NCBI GenBank assembly: GCA_001796335.1
Contig: MGMF01000026.1
Coordinates: 62,001 to 126,000, forward strand
DNA from: Chloroflexi bacterium GWB2_49_20
GTDB taxonomy: Bacteria; Chloroflexota; Anaerolineae; Anaerolineales; Villigracilaceae
DNA length: 64,000 nucleotides
Direction: 5' to 3'
The position numbers were made by a program, and so were the translations under genes. This document shows, piece by piece, positions 19,500 to 28,471 of the stretch. The notes beneath the pieces were generated by a model. That model ran no database searches. It saw only the letters and a list, made by a program, of their open reading frames with translations, and was not told the origin of the DNA. How positions within the stretch are numbered: position 1 is the first letter of the stretch; each line of letters starts with the position of its first letter.

Positions 19500-19844
19500 A
19501 TGGTACGAATTCGCTTACGTCGTGTTGGTTTAAAAGGCCAGGCCAGTTACCGCATCGTTGTGGCTGATAAGGAAAGCCCGCGTGATGGCCGGTTCTTAGA
19601 GATCCTGGGTTTCTACAATCCACGCACAGAACCCGCTACAATCAGTGTCAAGGAAGACAGAGTTTACGATTGGATGGGCAAGGGTGCTCAACCAACCGAA
19701 TCGGTTGAGCAGTTGTTCAAGTCCAATGGCTTGCTCGATCGTTTTTCCAGGTTTAAGGCTGGAGAAAATGTTGAAACCCTGCTGGCTGAAGTTGAGAAAG
19801 CCAACCAGGAACGTGTTATAAACCCAAAGACACAGAGTAAATAA
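19500..19844 (+). CDS. rpsP: 30S ribosomal protein S16
   Basis: 114 residues. MVRIRLRRVGLKGQASYRIVVAD is the S16 signature, followed by SPRDGRFLEILGFYNP. The C-terminus is about 30 residues longer than the shortest bacterial forms. AAGGAGA precedes the ATG. It lies 148 bases after ffh and 13 bases before the KH gene. Confidence 0.98.
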   Translation: MVRIRLRRVGLKGQASYRIVVADKESPRDGRFLEILGFYNPRTEPATISVKEDRVYDWMGKGAQPTESVEQLFKSNGLLDRFSRFKAGENVETLLAEVEKANQERVINPKTQSK

Positions 19845-19857
19845 ATATAAATAAGCC

Positions 19858-20091
19858 ATGAAAGAATTAACAGAATATATTGCCAAATCACTGGTTGAAC
19901 ACTCTGATAAAGTTGAAGTACGCGAAAATAGCCGCGGGCATCATATCACCCTGGAATTAAGTGTAGATAAAGAAGACATGGGCCGGATCATTGGCAAAGG
20001 TGGCCGTGTGGCAAACGCCATCCGTACTTTACTAAGAGTAGCAGCTGAACGTGATGGACAACAAGTGACATTGGATGTAGTTGAACCATAA
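19858..20091 (+). CDS. khpA: KH-domain RNA-binding protein (KhpA/YlqC family)
   Basis: 77 residues, a single type II KH domain with the GKGGR loop in IIGKGGRVANAIRTLLRVAA. KhpA binds RNA with KhpB and affects cell elongation and division in firmicutes. Its place between rpsP and rimM is the standard one. The rimM frame begins inside its last codons, so the two overlap by 11 bases. Confidence 0.93.
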   Translation: MKELTEYIAKSLVEHSDKVEVRENSRGHHITLELSVDKEDMGRIIGKGGRVANAIRTLLRVAAERDGQQVTLDVVEP

Positions 20092-20653
20092 GCGTACAGT
20101 GTCCGGTGTGACTAACCGACCGGCAGGCTCGCCAACTGCTGGCGAGCCTGCTTTTTTTGAAGCAGGTTTAATTCGTCGCCCTCACGGAGTGGAAGGCGAG
20201 CTCCTCGTGGAAATTGACAGGTATTATCAGGGTGTCATTTTACCCGGCACTGTGATTTACTTGGGTGAGCAACGAAAACCGGTGACTTTGCTTTCCACCC
20301 GCCATCATAATCAAGGGCTTTTGATCCGACTTGATGCGATAAATACACCCGAGCAAGCTGGTGAGTTTCGGTTGCAGCGCATTTACGTTTCTTCATTACT
20401 ACAGCGAAGCAAATTGCCCTTGGGTGAATATTATTTTGATCAAATTCTTGGCTTACGAGTCAGAAGTGATATGGATGAGGAACTTGGCCAGGTAAGCGAA
20501 ATTATTGAAACCGGGGCGAATGATGTCTATGTGGTATCCAGTCCAGGCAGACAAGACATTTTACTACCAGCGATCCCTGATGTTATTAAGGAAGTTGATC
20601 TTGAGAAAAGAGAAATCCTTGTCCATATCCTGCCTGGTTTGATGGACTTATAG
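20081..20653 (+). CDS. rimM: Ribosome maturation factor RimM
   Basis: 190 residues if translation begins at TTG 20081; GTG 20099 or 20108 are alternatives. The RimM domain starts EAGLIRRPHGVEGELLVE, and the PRC barrel (about 110-185) has YYFDQILGLRV and GANDVYVV. RimM assists 30S head assembly and binds S19. The segment before the domain, about 25 residues, is encoded by a perfect terminator-like hairpin (20123-20158), which is odd and makes the true start uncertain. TrmD and L19, which usually follow, are missing; dprA comes next. Confidence 0.9.
   Translation: MNHKRTVSGVTNRPAGSPTAGEPAFFEAGLIRRPHGVEGELLVEIDRYYQGVILPGTVIYLGEQRKPVTLLSTRHHNQGLLIRLDAINTPEQAGEFRLQRIYVSSLLQRSKLPLGEYYFDQILGLRVRSDMDEELGQVSEIIETGANDVYVVSSPGRQDILLPAIPDVIKEVDLEKREILVHILPGLMDL
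20123..20158 (+). terminator. Intrinsic terminator embedded in the 5' end of rimM
   Basis: GCAGGCTCGCCA (20123-20134) and TGGCGAGCCTGC (20140-20151) form a perfect 12-bp GC-rich stem with a 5-base loop, followed at once by seven T residues (20152-20158). It is the strongest terminator shape in the window. It lies 32 bases after the khpA stop but inside any rimM frame that uses an ATG, GTG or TTG start. Confidence 0.85.
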
Positions 20654-20730
20654 GAAAATTGCACATCTCCCCCCAGGAATAGTTTGGGTTTAAGAAATCA
20701 ATTGGGAGAATTTTAGAATTCTTTCTAGAA

Positions 20731-21846
20731 ATGAACGAAAAATTATACTGGGTTGGTTTTAATCTTGTTAAAGGAATTGGTGCGGTCCGTTTGCGTGCTT
20801 TAAACGAGCACTTTGGCGATCTTGCACAAGCATGGGAAGCCACACCATCCCAACTGCGTGATACCGGTCTAAGCAGCAAGATCGTTGAAAATATTGTTCA
20901 AATGCGTTCAAGTGTTAATCTTGAAAATTATTATGAGAAAATTCTATCCAAGGGGATTGTGGTAATTACAAGCCAGGAAGACAATTACCCTAACCGCTTG
21001 AAGGAGATTGACCAGCCTCCCCCGGTAATTTATGTCAGAGGGGATTTGATTGCAGATGATTTTTGGGCTGTTGCGATCGTCGGAACCAGGAGAGTAACAG
21101 CTTATGGACGCCAGGTTACCGATGAACTAGCCTCTTACCTGGCTCAAAATGGAGTTACAGTCATTAGTGGCATGGCGCGCGGAGTGGATGCAATCGCTCA
21201 TCAGGCAGCTATTAAGGCGGGAGGCCGAACGATCGCAGTTTTGGGTTCCGGTGTGGATCGAATCTACCCTCCAGAGCATAGAAGCCTTTCAGACCAGATC
21301 ATAAACCAGGGTGCCGTGATCAGCGATTATGCTCCGGGTACACCCCCGGATAGTTCCAATTTTCCACCTCGCAACCGAATTATATCCGGATTATCCATGG
21401 CAGTTGTGGTCATAGAAGCAGCTGAAACGAGTGGTGCATTGATCACTGCCAGTTTTGCAGGCGACCAGGGACGGGATGTATTTGCAGTGCCGGGAAATAT
21501 CCTGGCTCCACAGAGTAAGGGAACAAATCGTCTTATCCAACAAGGGGCGCACCCGTTACTTTCCGGACGGGACTTATTGGATACTCTCAATTTGACCCGT
21601 GTCAATGAGCAACGCGTCGTTCGCCATGCCATTCCTGTGGACGCTACTGAAGCCAAAGTCTTAGATGTTCTTGGAAGAGAACCTTTGCACGTGGACGAGA
21701 TTCGCTCACAAACAGGACTGGCTATTGAGAGCGTTTCTGCTGCATTGGTAATGATGGAACTGAAAGGTATGGTACAACAGGTGGGTGGAATGAATTATGT
21801 GGCTGTGCGTGAAGAACAATCCGAATATCTGGTGAATAAACTATGA
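20731..21846 (+). CDS. dprA: DNA processing protein DprA
   Basis: 371 residues. N-terminal SAM-like helices (1-75), the Rossmann-like DprA core (about 80-290) with VAIVGTRRVTAYGRQ, SGMARGVDAIAHQAA and AVLGSGVDRIYPPEH, and a C-terminal winged helix (about 305-365). It loads RecA on incoming single-stranded DNA during transformation. Its stop overlaps the start of manC by 4 bases. Confidence 0.95.
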   Translation: MNEKLYWVGFNLVKGIGAVRLRALNEHFGDLAQAWEATPSQLRDTGLSSKIVENIVQMRSSVNLENYYEKILSKGIVVITSQEDNYPNRLKEIDQPPPVIYVRGDLIADDFWAVAIVGTRRVTAYGRQVTDELASYLAQNGVTVISGMARGVDAIAHQAAIKAGGRTIAVLGSGVDRIYPPEHRSLSDQIINQGAVISDYAPGTPPDSSNFPPRNRIISGLSMAVVVIEAAETSGALITASFAGDQGRDVFAVPGNILAPQSKGTNRLIQQGAHPLLSGRDLLDTLNLTRVNEQRVVRHAIPVDATEAKVLDVLGREPLHVDEIRSQTGLAIESVSAALVMMELKGMVQQVGGMNYVAVREEQSEYLVNKL

Positions 21847-22931
21847 AACATTTTTATGCTGTAATCATGGCTGGTGGAAGTGGAACCAGGCTGTGGCCTT
21901 TATCACGCCAAAGCCATCCGAAACATACGCTGCCTTTGCTTGGGAATCAATCTTTATTCCAGACGACTGTGGAAAGATTGCAAGGTCTCTTCCAAACCGA
22001 AAAGATACTGGTCGTTACCACTGAAGCTCAATATTCCAAATTGAAGAAACAGGTTCCTGAGATCCCTAAGGAAAATTTCTTATTGGAACCTGAGCCACGC
22101 GGCACAGCATCCGTGGTGGGTCTGGCTGCTGCAGTTATACATTCTCGTGATCCGGAAGCGATCATGGCGGTTTTACCTTCGGATCACTACATTTCGAATA
22201 TTGATCTGTTCCATCATATTATGAAAATAGCCATGGATGTAGCCGAGTGTGGATACCTGGTTACACTTGGCATTACTCCTACTTTTCCAGCGACTGGATA
22301 TGGATACATCCAAAGAGGTGAACCGCTCCCTGAGGAATTCCCTTATCCGGTTTATCAGGTATTAAAATTCAAAGAAAAACCGGATGAAATTCAAGCCCGG
22401 GATATGATAGCTCATCGAGATCACTCATGGAACTCCGGGATATTTGTCTGGCGTACAGATAGGATATTGGATGAGTTTTCTCTCCAAATGCCAACCCTAA
22501 AAGAAAAGCTGGATGAGATCATAAGTTCCTGGGGTACACCCGATCAGACTCGTAACTTGAAAAGAGCATGGATTGGTTTACAGGTGGAGACAATTGATTA
22601 TGGGATCATGGAAAATGCCACCAAGGTGGCAATTTTACCTGCTTCGGGGTTAGAATGGAACGATGTTGGCAGCTGGGATTCGTTATTCGAAGTGTTAATG
22701 CCGGATGAAAACGGAAATATTGTTTTTAGTGGACATCATATGGCTATCAACACGCATTCAAGCCTGGTTTACGGGAACCATGATGGCAAATTGGTGGTCA
22801 CAATTGGAGTGGATGATTTGATAATAGTGGATGCAGGGGACGTACTCTTGGTATGCAAGAAAGATCATGCCCAGGAAGTTCGACAGGCAGTTAAGAACTT
22901 AAAGAACTCTGAGCGGGAAAGATATCTTTAG
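21843..22931 (+). CDS. manC: Mannose-1-phosphate guanylyltransferase
   Basis: 362 residues. The nucleotidyltransferase signature MAGGSGTRLWPLSR is at the N-terminus; FKEKPD and WNSGIFVWR are the sugar-nucleotide binding segments. A left-handed helix end follows, but there is no phosphomannose isomerase (cupin) domain, so it is monofunctional. It makes GDP-mannose for glycans. The ATGA overlap with dprA and 10-base gap to topA make a dprA-manC-topA operon. Confidence 0.92.
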   Translation: MKHFYAVIMAGGSGTRLWPLSRQSHPKHTLPLLGNQSLFQTTVERLQGLFQTEKILVVTTEAQYSKLKKQVPEIPKENFLLEPEPRGTASVVGLAAAVIHSRDPEAIMAVLPSDHYISNIDLFHHIMKIAMDVAECGYLVTLGITPTFPATGYGYIQRGEPLPEEFPYPVYQVLKFKEKPDEIQARDMIAHRDHSWNSGIFVWRTDRILDEFSLQMPTLKEKLDEIISSWGTPDQTRNLKRAWIGLQVETIDYGIMENATKVAILPASGLEWNDVGSWDSLFEVLMPDENGNIVFSGHHMAINTHSSLVYGNHDGKLVVTIGVDDLIIVDAGDVLLVCKKDHAQEVRQAVKNLKNSERERYL

Positions 22932-22941
22932 GAGGATCTTC

Positions 22942-25248
22942 ATGGATGCCTATTGTATGAAGTGTAAAACAAAACGAGAGATTCAAGATCCCCAGGCAGG
23001 CTTTAACAAAGCTTCAACTCCAGTTACCCGCGGAACATGTGGAGTATGTGGTACTACACTTTACCGGATTGGGAAAACGACGGCCCATGAAGGATTGTTT
23101 GCACCGAAAAAAAAGGATAATCGAAGCGGTAAACTAGTGATTGTAGAATCTCCAGCCAAGGCCAGAACCGTCGGAAGATTTTTAGGCAAGGGATATACCG
23201 TACGAGCATCAGTTGGGCATGTACGTGACCTCTTACGCTCCCAACTATCAGTGGATGTTGATAATAATTTTACACCAAAGTACCGTGTCCCTAATGAAAA
23301 GAAAACAATTGTCAAAGAGCTTAAGACGTTGGCAAAAGGAGCTGCTGAAATTTATCTGGCAACCGACCCTGACCGCGAAGGTGAGGCTATTGCCTGGCAT
23401 TTGGCAGAGGCAGCAGACATTGATGAGAAAATATCCCGCCGCGTAGTTTTTCATGAAATAACCGAAAGTGCGATTAAGGATGCTTTTTCGCACCCGCGCG
23501 AGATTAATATGGACCTGGTGAATGCGCAACAAGCCCGCCGGGTTTTGGATAGATTGGTTGGCTATAGTATCAGCCCAATTTTGTGGGAAAAAGTAAGAAG
23601 CAGACTCTCAGCCGGGCGTGTTCAATCCGTGGCTCTCAGGTTGATCGTTGAGAGGGAGAACGAAATTGATGCATTTGTTCCAGTCGAATATTGGAGTATC
23701 GAAGCAGAATTTCATCCCCAGGGAGAAAAAAGTAAAAAAACCGTATTTATTGCTAAACTTGCTCGTGTGGATGGGGAAGAACCGGATCTTTCCAAAGAAG
23801 AGTTCGTTCAGCCTTTGCTGGGCGATATGGAAAAAGCAGATTATGTTGTAAGTAAACTAAAGCGTAGTGAGAGAAAACGAAAACCATCAGCCCCTTTTAT
23901 CACCAGTTCCTTGCAGCAGGAAGCTTCCCGCAGGTTGGGGTTTACTGCAAAACGCACCATGGCCTTGGCTCAGGCATTGTATGAAGGGGTTGATGTAGGC
24001 GAGGGTGGACAAACTGGATTGATAACGTACATGCGTACTGACTCAATTAATATCGCGGATGTAGCCCGCAACGAAGCCAGGCAATATATATCTGAAAGAT
24101 ATGGTAACGACTTTGTGCCCGGAATTCCACCGGAATATAAAACACGTGCGGTCGCAGCACAGGAAGCACACGAAGCCATCCGCCCAACTTCTGTGCTGCG
24201 TGAACCGGGAAAAGTAAAACCTTTCCTCGAACCAGCCCAATTCAAGCTCTACCAATTGATCTGGCAAAGATTTGTTGCATCGCAGATGGAATCAGCCATA
24301 TATGACACTTTGTCTGTTGATATTTCTGGTAAGGGATCAGCCCATGATTATTTACTACGCGCCTCAGGTTCATCTGTAAAATTTCCTGGATTTTTGATAG
24401 TATATGAGGATGCCAGGGATGAAGATGCCAAAGCCTCTCCGGATGAAGAGAATGTGAAGATACCGGCTTCCATATCAGAAGGACAAAAGCAAGATCTGGT
24501 TCGATTAATCCCTGAACAGCATTTTACACAACCCCCACCGCGATACAGCGAAGCCAGCTTGGTTCAAGCGTTGGAAGAGAATGGTATTGGAAGGCCTTCC
24601 ACATATGCTCCCATCTTGTCTACAATCCAAAATCGAGGCTATGTTCTCAGGCAAGAAAAGAGATTGTTCCCGACCGATACGGGAATTCTTGTAAACGATC
24701 TAATTGTGAAGTATTTTCCTGACATTGTAGATGTGGGTTTTACTGCCCGTATGGAAAGTGATTTGGATCATGTGGCTGCAGGCGAGCAAAATTGGGTTGA
24801 TGTAGTCAAAACATTTTACGATCCTTTTGCAATTACGGTGAAACACGCCCAGGATGATATGCCTGTCACAAAATCTGGGCCTGAACCGGTTGGTAGAGCC
24901 TGTCCGGTATGTGGAAAAGACCTGGTAATCCGCTTTGGGCGTTATGGCAAATTCATCAGTTGTGGTGGGTTTCCTGATTGCCGTTTTACAGAAGCCTGGC
25001 TCGAGAAAATTGATATATTCTGCCCCAAGGATCATGGTGATATTGTCGAGCGCAAAACCCGCAAGGGAAGAGTGTTTTATGGGTGTGCAAACTACCCAAC
25101 CTGCGACTTTACCTCGTGGAAACGGCCTCTCTCAACTCCATGCCCCAATTGTAAAGGGATGCTTGTGATTTCCAACAAAAGAGAAGCGCTTTGTCTTGAT
25201 TGTGAAGAGAGTTTTCTACTTGAAAATGTGATTCCAGAAGAAGTTTAG
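22942..25248 (+). CDS. topA: DNA topoisomerase I with extra N-terminal zinc ribbon
   Basis: 768 residues. Residues 1-55 form an added zinc ribbon (YCMKCK..., CGVCGTTL, four cysteines in two CxxC pairs) not present in E. coli TopA and reminiscent of DUF5679. The Toprim domain follows (LVIVESPAKARTVGRFLGKGY, DPDREGEAIAWHL). The catalytic tyrosine is in LITYMRTDS at about residue 363. Three C-terminal zinc ribbons end the protein (CPVCGKDL..., CPKDHGD..., CPNCKGML...). It relaxes negative supercoils. A GGAGG site precedes the ATG. Confidence 0.96.
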   Translation: MDAYCMKCKTKREIQDPQAGFNKASTPVTRGTCGVCGTTLYRIGKTTAHEGLFAPKKKDNRSGKLVIVESPAKARTVGRFLGKGYTVRASVGHVRDLLRSQLSVDVDNNFTPKYRVPNEKKTIVKELKTLAKGAAEIYLATDPDREGEAIAWHLAEAADIDEKISRRVVFHEITESAIKDAFSHPREINMDLVNAQQARRVLDRLVGYSISPILWEKVRSRLSAGRVQSVALRLIVERENEIDAFVPVEYWSIEAEFHPQGEKSKKTVFIAKLARVDGEEPDLSKEEFVQPLLGDMEKADYVVSKLKRSERKRKPSAPFITSSLQQEASRRLGFTAKRTMALAQALYEGVDVGEGGQTGLITYMRTDSINIADVARNEARQYISERYGNDFVPGIPPEYKTRAVAAQEAHEAIRPTSVLREPGKVKPFLEPAQFKLYQLIWQRFVASQMESAIYDTLSVDISGKGSAHDYLLRASGSSVKFPGFLIVYEDARDEDAKASPDEENVKIPASISEGQKQDLVRLIPEQHFTQPPPRYSEASLVQALEENGIGRPSTYAPILSTIQNRGYVLRQEKRLFPTDTGILVNDLIVKYFPDIVDVGFTARMESDLDHVAAGEQNWVDVVKTFYDPFAITVKHAQDDMPVTKSGPEPVGRACPVCGKDLVIRFGRYGKFISCGGFPDCRFTEAWLEKIDIFCPKDHGDIVERKTRKGRVFYGCANYPTCDFTSWKRPLSTPCPNCKGMLVISNKREALCLDCEESFLLENVIPEEV

Positions 25249-25325
25249 CTCTATTGCATGCATTGTCTTTTCCTGATAGTATTTGTATAATTAGATATAC
25301 TACAGGGTAAGAAAAGGAGAGACAC

Positions 25326-26342
25326 ATGAATTCATTACTTGCATATCTCAAAAAACCGCTTATCTTGGGAATTTTTGCGGGAATTCTTGGTTTTGGGCTG
25401 GGATTGTCATGGGGCTGGGGGATCCAACCAGTGCAATGGAAGGACGCGCCACCGTCTCTATTGCATGCTGTTTACCAGGAAGATTATTTACGCATGACAA
25501 TTGATTCATATGGTTTAAATGGAAACCAGTCGCTGGCCGTAAAACGATGGGAGTCTTTGGGTGAATTAGCAAAAGGCAGCCTCGAAACCATCCAGCAGAA
25601 TCCGGGCAGCCAGGATCCAACGCTGATCATGCAATTCTCCAACCTGGTTCTATCAAATGTAGAGGTTGCAACACCTATCACGGTTACTGAGACTCCCGCA
25701 GCAAGCAGCAGCTCCTCAACCGGACGGGTCGCTTTGATTGCCTTGGCAATATTGGCAATCCTGGTTGTATTGTATGCGGTTATTAAATTCCTTAAACCAC
25801 ATAAACCAAATACAAGCCTTGGTGCAGGTACTCCGACTCAACAAGCCGGGGATTATTCCCGCCAGGTGGAGATGACCGATTATTCTGCAATAGGCGAGCA
25901 ATCACCTATTGCACAATTTGTAACCACCTATGTCAGTGGTGATGATCTTTTTGATGACTCTTTCAGCATAGATTCAGCCTCTGGCGAATTTTTGGGAGAA
26001 TGTGGTATAGGCATCTCAGAAACAATTGGGGTGGGTGATCCCAAAAAAGTTAGCGCTTTTGAGGTTTGGATGTTTGATAAGAACGATATCCAAACCGTAA
26101 CGAAAGTATTGATGAGTGCACATGCTTATAATGATCCTTCTACCTACCAGCGCTTGCAGGCGAAAGGTGAACCGATAATGGTTGAACGAGGTCAACGTGT
26201 AACCCTCGAGACCGCCACCCTTCAAATGATAGCAACCATCTCCGAAATAGAATATGGGCAGGGTGCACTACCAGCGGAGAGTTTTTTCAACCGAGTCACA
26301 TTGGAGTTGGCCATCTGGCAAAAAACTTCTCCAATTGGATAA
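25326..26342 (+). CDS. Membrane protein of unknown function (Chloroflexota-type)
   Basis: 338 residues. Membrane segment 1 at about 12-33 (LGIFAGILGFGLGLSWGWGI), an extracellular stretch with a TPITVTETPAASSSSSTG linker, membrane segment 2 at about 137-158 and a soluble C-terminal domain (about 200-335). I do not recognise an established family. An AAGGAGA site precedes the ATG. The gene lies between topA and the opposing greA and is probably expressed alone. Confidence 0.75.
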   Translation: MNSLLAYLKKPLILGIFAGILGFGLGLSWGWGIQPVQWKDAPPSLLHAVYQEDYLRMTIDSYGLNGNQSLAVKRWESLGELAKGSLETIQQNPGSQDPTLIMQFSNLVLSNVEVATPITVTETPAASSSSSTGRVALIALAILAILVVLYAVIKFLKPHKPNTSLGAGTPTQQAGDYSRQVEMTDYSAIGEQSPIAQFVTTYVSGDDLFDDSFSIDSASGEFLGECGIGISETIGVGDPKKVSAFEVWMFDKNDIQTVTKVLMSAHAYNDPSTYQRLQAKGEPIMVERGQRVTLETATLQMIATISEIEYGQGALPAESFFNRVTLELAIWQKTSPIG

Positions 26343-26422
26343 ATAGACAACCCCGTTTAATATAAGCCGGGAATCAAACCTGCGTTATAAGGGAAACGCC
26401 AATTATTTTGTTTAAAATAAAT

Positions 26423-26890
26423 CTATTCAATTCTAAGTATCTTAAGGTTAATAACACCACCGGGAGTACTGACTTCAACGACATCACCTACCTGACGATC
26501 CATCAGTGCACGACCTATGGGGGACGCATGTGAAATCTTTCCGTTGCGTGGATCCGCTTCAGATGCACCAACCAGGTGATACACTTCGGGGGAATCATTA
26601 TCCTCCTGGATAGTTATCTTGGCACCAATTGAGACGTATTCTTTACTGATTGCCTTGTCGTCTATTATGGTGGCATTGCGTAAAATATATTCCAACTCCT
26701 GAATTCGGCCTTCCAGAAACCCTTGATCTTCTTTGGCTTTTTTATAATCAGCATTTTCTGATAGATCGCCCATTTGGATCGCATCGCGCAACCTGGCTGC
26801 CAGGGCTGTACGCTCAATCGTTGTTAATCTGACTAATTCTTCTCTTAGTTCTTTTTCACCGTCTGCTGTAAGGAATACATCATTACTCAT
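26423..26890 (-). CDS. greA: Transcription elongation factor GreA
   Basis: 155 residues, the normal length. The N-terminal coiled coil (FLTADGEKELREELVRL..., GDLSENADYKKAKEDQGFLEGRIQELE) carries the acidic tip residues D and E that activate RNA polymerase cleavage. The C-terminal FKBP-like domain ends with SPIGRALMDRQVGDVVEV. Confidence 0.97.
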   Translation of the reverse strand: MSNDVFLTADGEKELREELVRLTTIERTALAARLRDAIQMGDLSENADYKKAKEDQGFLEGRIQELEYILRNATIIDDKAISKEYVSIGAKITIQEDNDSPEVYHLVGASEADPRNGKISHASPIGRALMDRQVGDVVEVSTPGGVINLKILRIE

Positions 26891-27079
26891 TAAAATTACC
26901 TACTTTCTAATTCTTATTATGAGATGGCGATATATTCTCATAAAAGATGGGGGTTAGAGTATGAAAGACAACTTGGCTCGCTTTCATACTCCAACCATCA
27001 CCCAAATTATTGAAATGATACAAAAAGAGTTTAATCCAGTAACGAAAGTATGTCAATCAATGAAAAAATTAATAGGTTC

Positions 27080-27093
27080 GGGTATGCTATAAT
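27080..27093 (+). promoter_or_regulatory. Extended -10 promoter for the TP-repeat membrane protein
   Basis: TGCTATAAT (27085-27093) is an extended -10 element (TGn TATAAT) 28 bases before the ATG at 27122. No good -35 box is visible, which is normal for extended -10 promoters. Confidence 0.55.
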
Positions 27094-27121
27094 TTAATAC
27101 ATGTCTTGTAGAGGAATATAA

Positions 27122-27961
27122 ATGAGACTGGATATCCACGCTGCTACTGTGACTGCCAGTATTATTGCCATCATTGGCGCGCTTTTTTGTGTTTGGGTTG
27201 GAGTTCGAGCAATCCAAGCTGGTAGAAAGAATACTTTCTATCGAATCCGACACGAACGCGAAGTCTATGGATGGCGCCTGATCAGCCTGTCTATTGTCCT
27301 GGGTATTTGCACTTTGATATTAAGCCTATTTGCTGAGCCAATAATTTATTCTGTTTATGAGCCCACCCTAAAACCCAGCCAAACGCCGACCATCACACTG
27401 ACACCCACAATTACTTTAACTCCGACCATTACTTTGACGCCAACCATCACTCTTACTCCCGCCATATCCAATACCCCTACATTTACCCCAACCCCATACC
27501 TGCCCCTTGCGATCCTTGAAAAATTTGAAAGCTTGGTAACACCTAATCCGGATGCGGTTTTCAGCCCATTGCAATTTTCCGATCGAACGGCAAATGGGCA
27601 GGCTGTAAACCCAAAAACATTGTTTTTAATCCCGGTAGGTCATATATACGCTGTATTTTCTTACAATAACATGACCCCAAATTCCCAGTGGACAGCCCTT
27701 TGGTTCCACCAGGGAGAATTGGTTTTCTTTGAAACCAAGCCGTGGGATGGAGTTGAGGGAGGTTGGGGATATACGGATTGGGATCCTGCTCCGGAAGATT
27801 GGAAGCCAGGAGATTACCAGGTTCAAATATTTGTAGGAGAGGTTTTCAAGGTGGAGAGTAAATTTACCGTTCAAGGGGATCCACTCACGCCGGATTCCAC
27901 AACCTCACCTGCCCAGACACTGACCAGTACTCCGCAACCATCAACGACAAGAACTCCGTAA
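27122..27961 (+). CDS. Membrane-anchored protein with TPTITL repeats
   Basis: 279 residues. Two membrane segments (about 8-30 and 55-77) come first, then a tandem array of six-residue TPTITL units (about 88-118, encoded at 27385-27470), then an extracellular beta-rich domain (about 130-260) with WTALWFHQGE and YQVQIFVGEVF, and a second threonine-rich tail. Proline/threonine repeats of this kind are common spacers in Chloroflexota surface proteins. Function unknown. The repeat number may vary between strains. Confidence 0.75.
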   Translation: MRLDIHAATVTASIIAIIGALFCVWVGVRAIQAGRKNTFYRIRHEREVYGWRLISLSIVLGICTLILSLFAEPIIYSVYEPTLKPSQTPTITLTPTITLTPTITLTPTITLTPAISNTPTFTPTPYLPLAILEKFESLVTPNPDAVFSPLQFSDRTANGQAVNPKTLFLIPVGHIYAVFSYNNMTPNSQWTALWFHQGELVFFETKPWDGVEGGWGYTDWDPAPEDWKPGDYQVQIFVGEVFKVESKFTVQGDPLTPDSTTSPAQTLTSTPQPSTTRTP

Positions 27962-27988
27962 TTTTTATTCTTACATCATCGAGGCAAC

Positions 27989-28471
27989 ATGGCAACAAAA
28001 CCATTTCAAGATTTCTATCCAGACCATATGGCACATTGCTACGGATGCGGCAGACTCAATGATGTTGGGCATCAGATAAAAAGCTATTGGGATGGAGAAG
28101 AATCCATCTGCTTATTCAAACCAGAGCCCTATCACATTTCAATTCCCGGCTACGTTTATGGGGGCTTAATAGCATCCCTAGTGGATTGTCACGGTACGGG
28201 AACTGCTGCGGCTGCAGGTTATCGTGCTGAAAACCGTTCAATGGATTCGCTGCCCCCACTCCGATATCTAACAGCATCCCTGCATGTTGACTATCTTAAA
28301 CCAACGCCTTTAAATGTGATCCTGGAATTAAGGGGGATCGTGAAAGAAATCAAAGGTAGAAAAGTTGTTGTTGAGATTAATGTAATTGCAAATGACATCA
28401 TAACTGCACGAGGGCAAGTGGTGGCAGTTCAGGTTCCTGAACACCTTATTCCAGGATTAATTGAAAGTTGA
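27989..28471 (+). CDS. PaaI-like thioesterase (hotdog fold)
   Basis: 160 residues. The hotdog helix reads YVYGGLIASLVDCHGTGTAA, with the catalytic acidic residue as D in LVDCH. The N-terminal HCYGCGRLNDVGHQIKSYW is typical of the 4HBT family members that start with a CxxCG motif. It likely hydrolyses acyl-CoA thioesters. Its 3' end overlaps the 3' end of the convergent psuG gene by 15 bases. Confidence 0.8.
   Translation: MATKPFQDFYPDHMAHCYGCGRLNDVGHQIKSYWDGEESICLFKPEPYHISIPGYVYGGLIASLVDCHGTGTAAAAGYRAENRSMDSLPPLRYLTASLHVDYLKPTPLNVILELRGIVKEIKGRKVVVEINVIANDIITARGQVVAVQVPEHLIPGLIES

Noticed and set aside
27385-27470. CRISPR-like or tandem DNA repeat array
   Set aside because: The 18-base periodicity encodes TPTITL units of a surface protein linker; no spacers exist.
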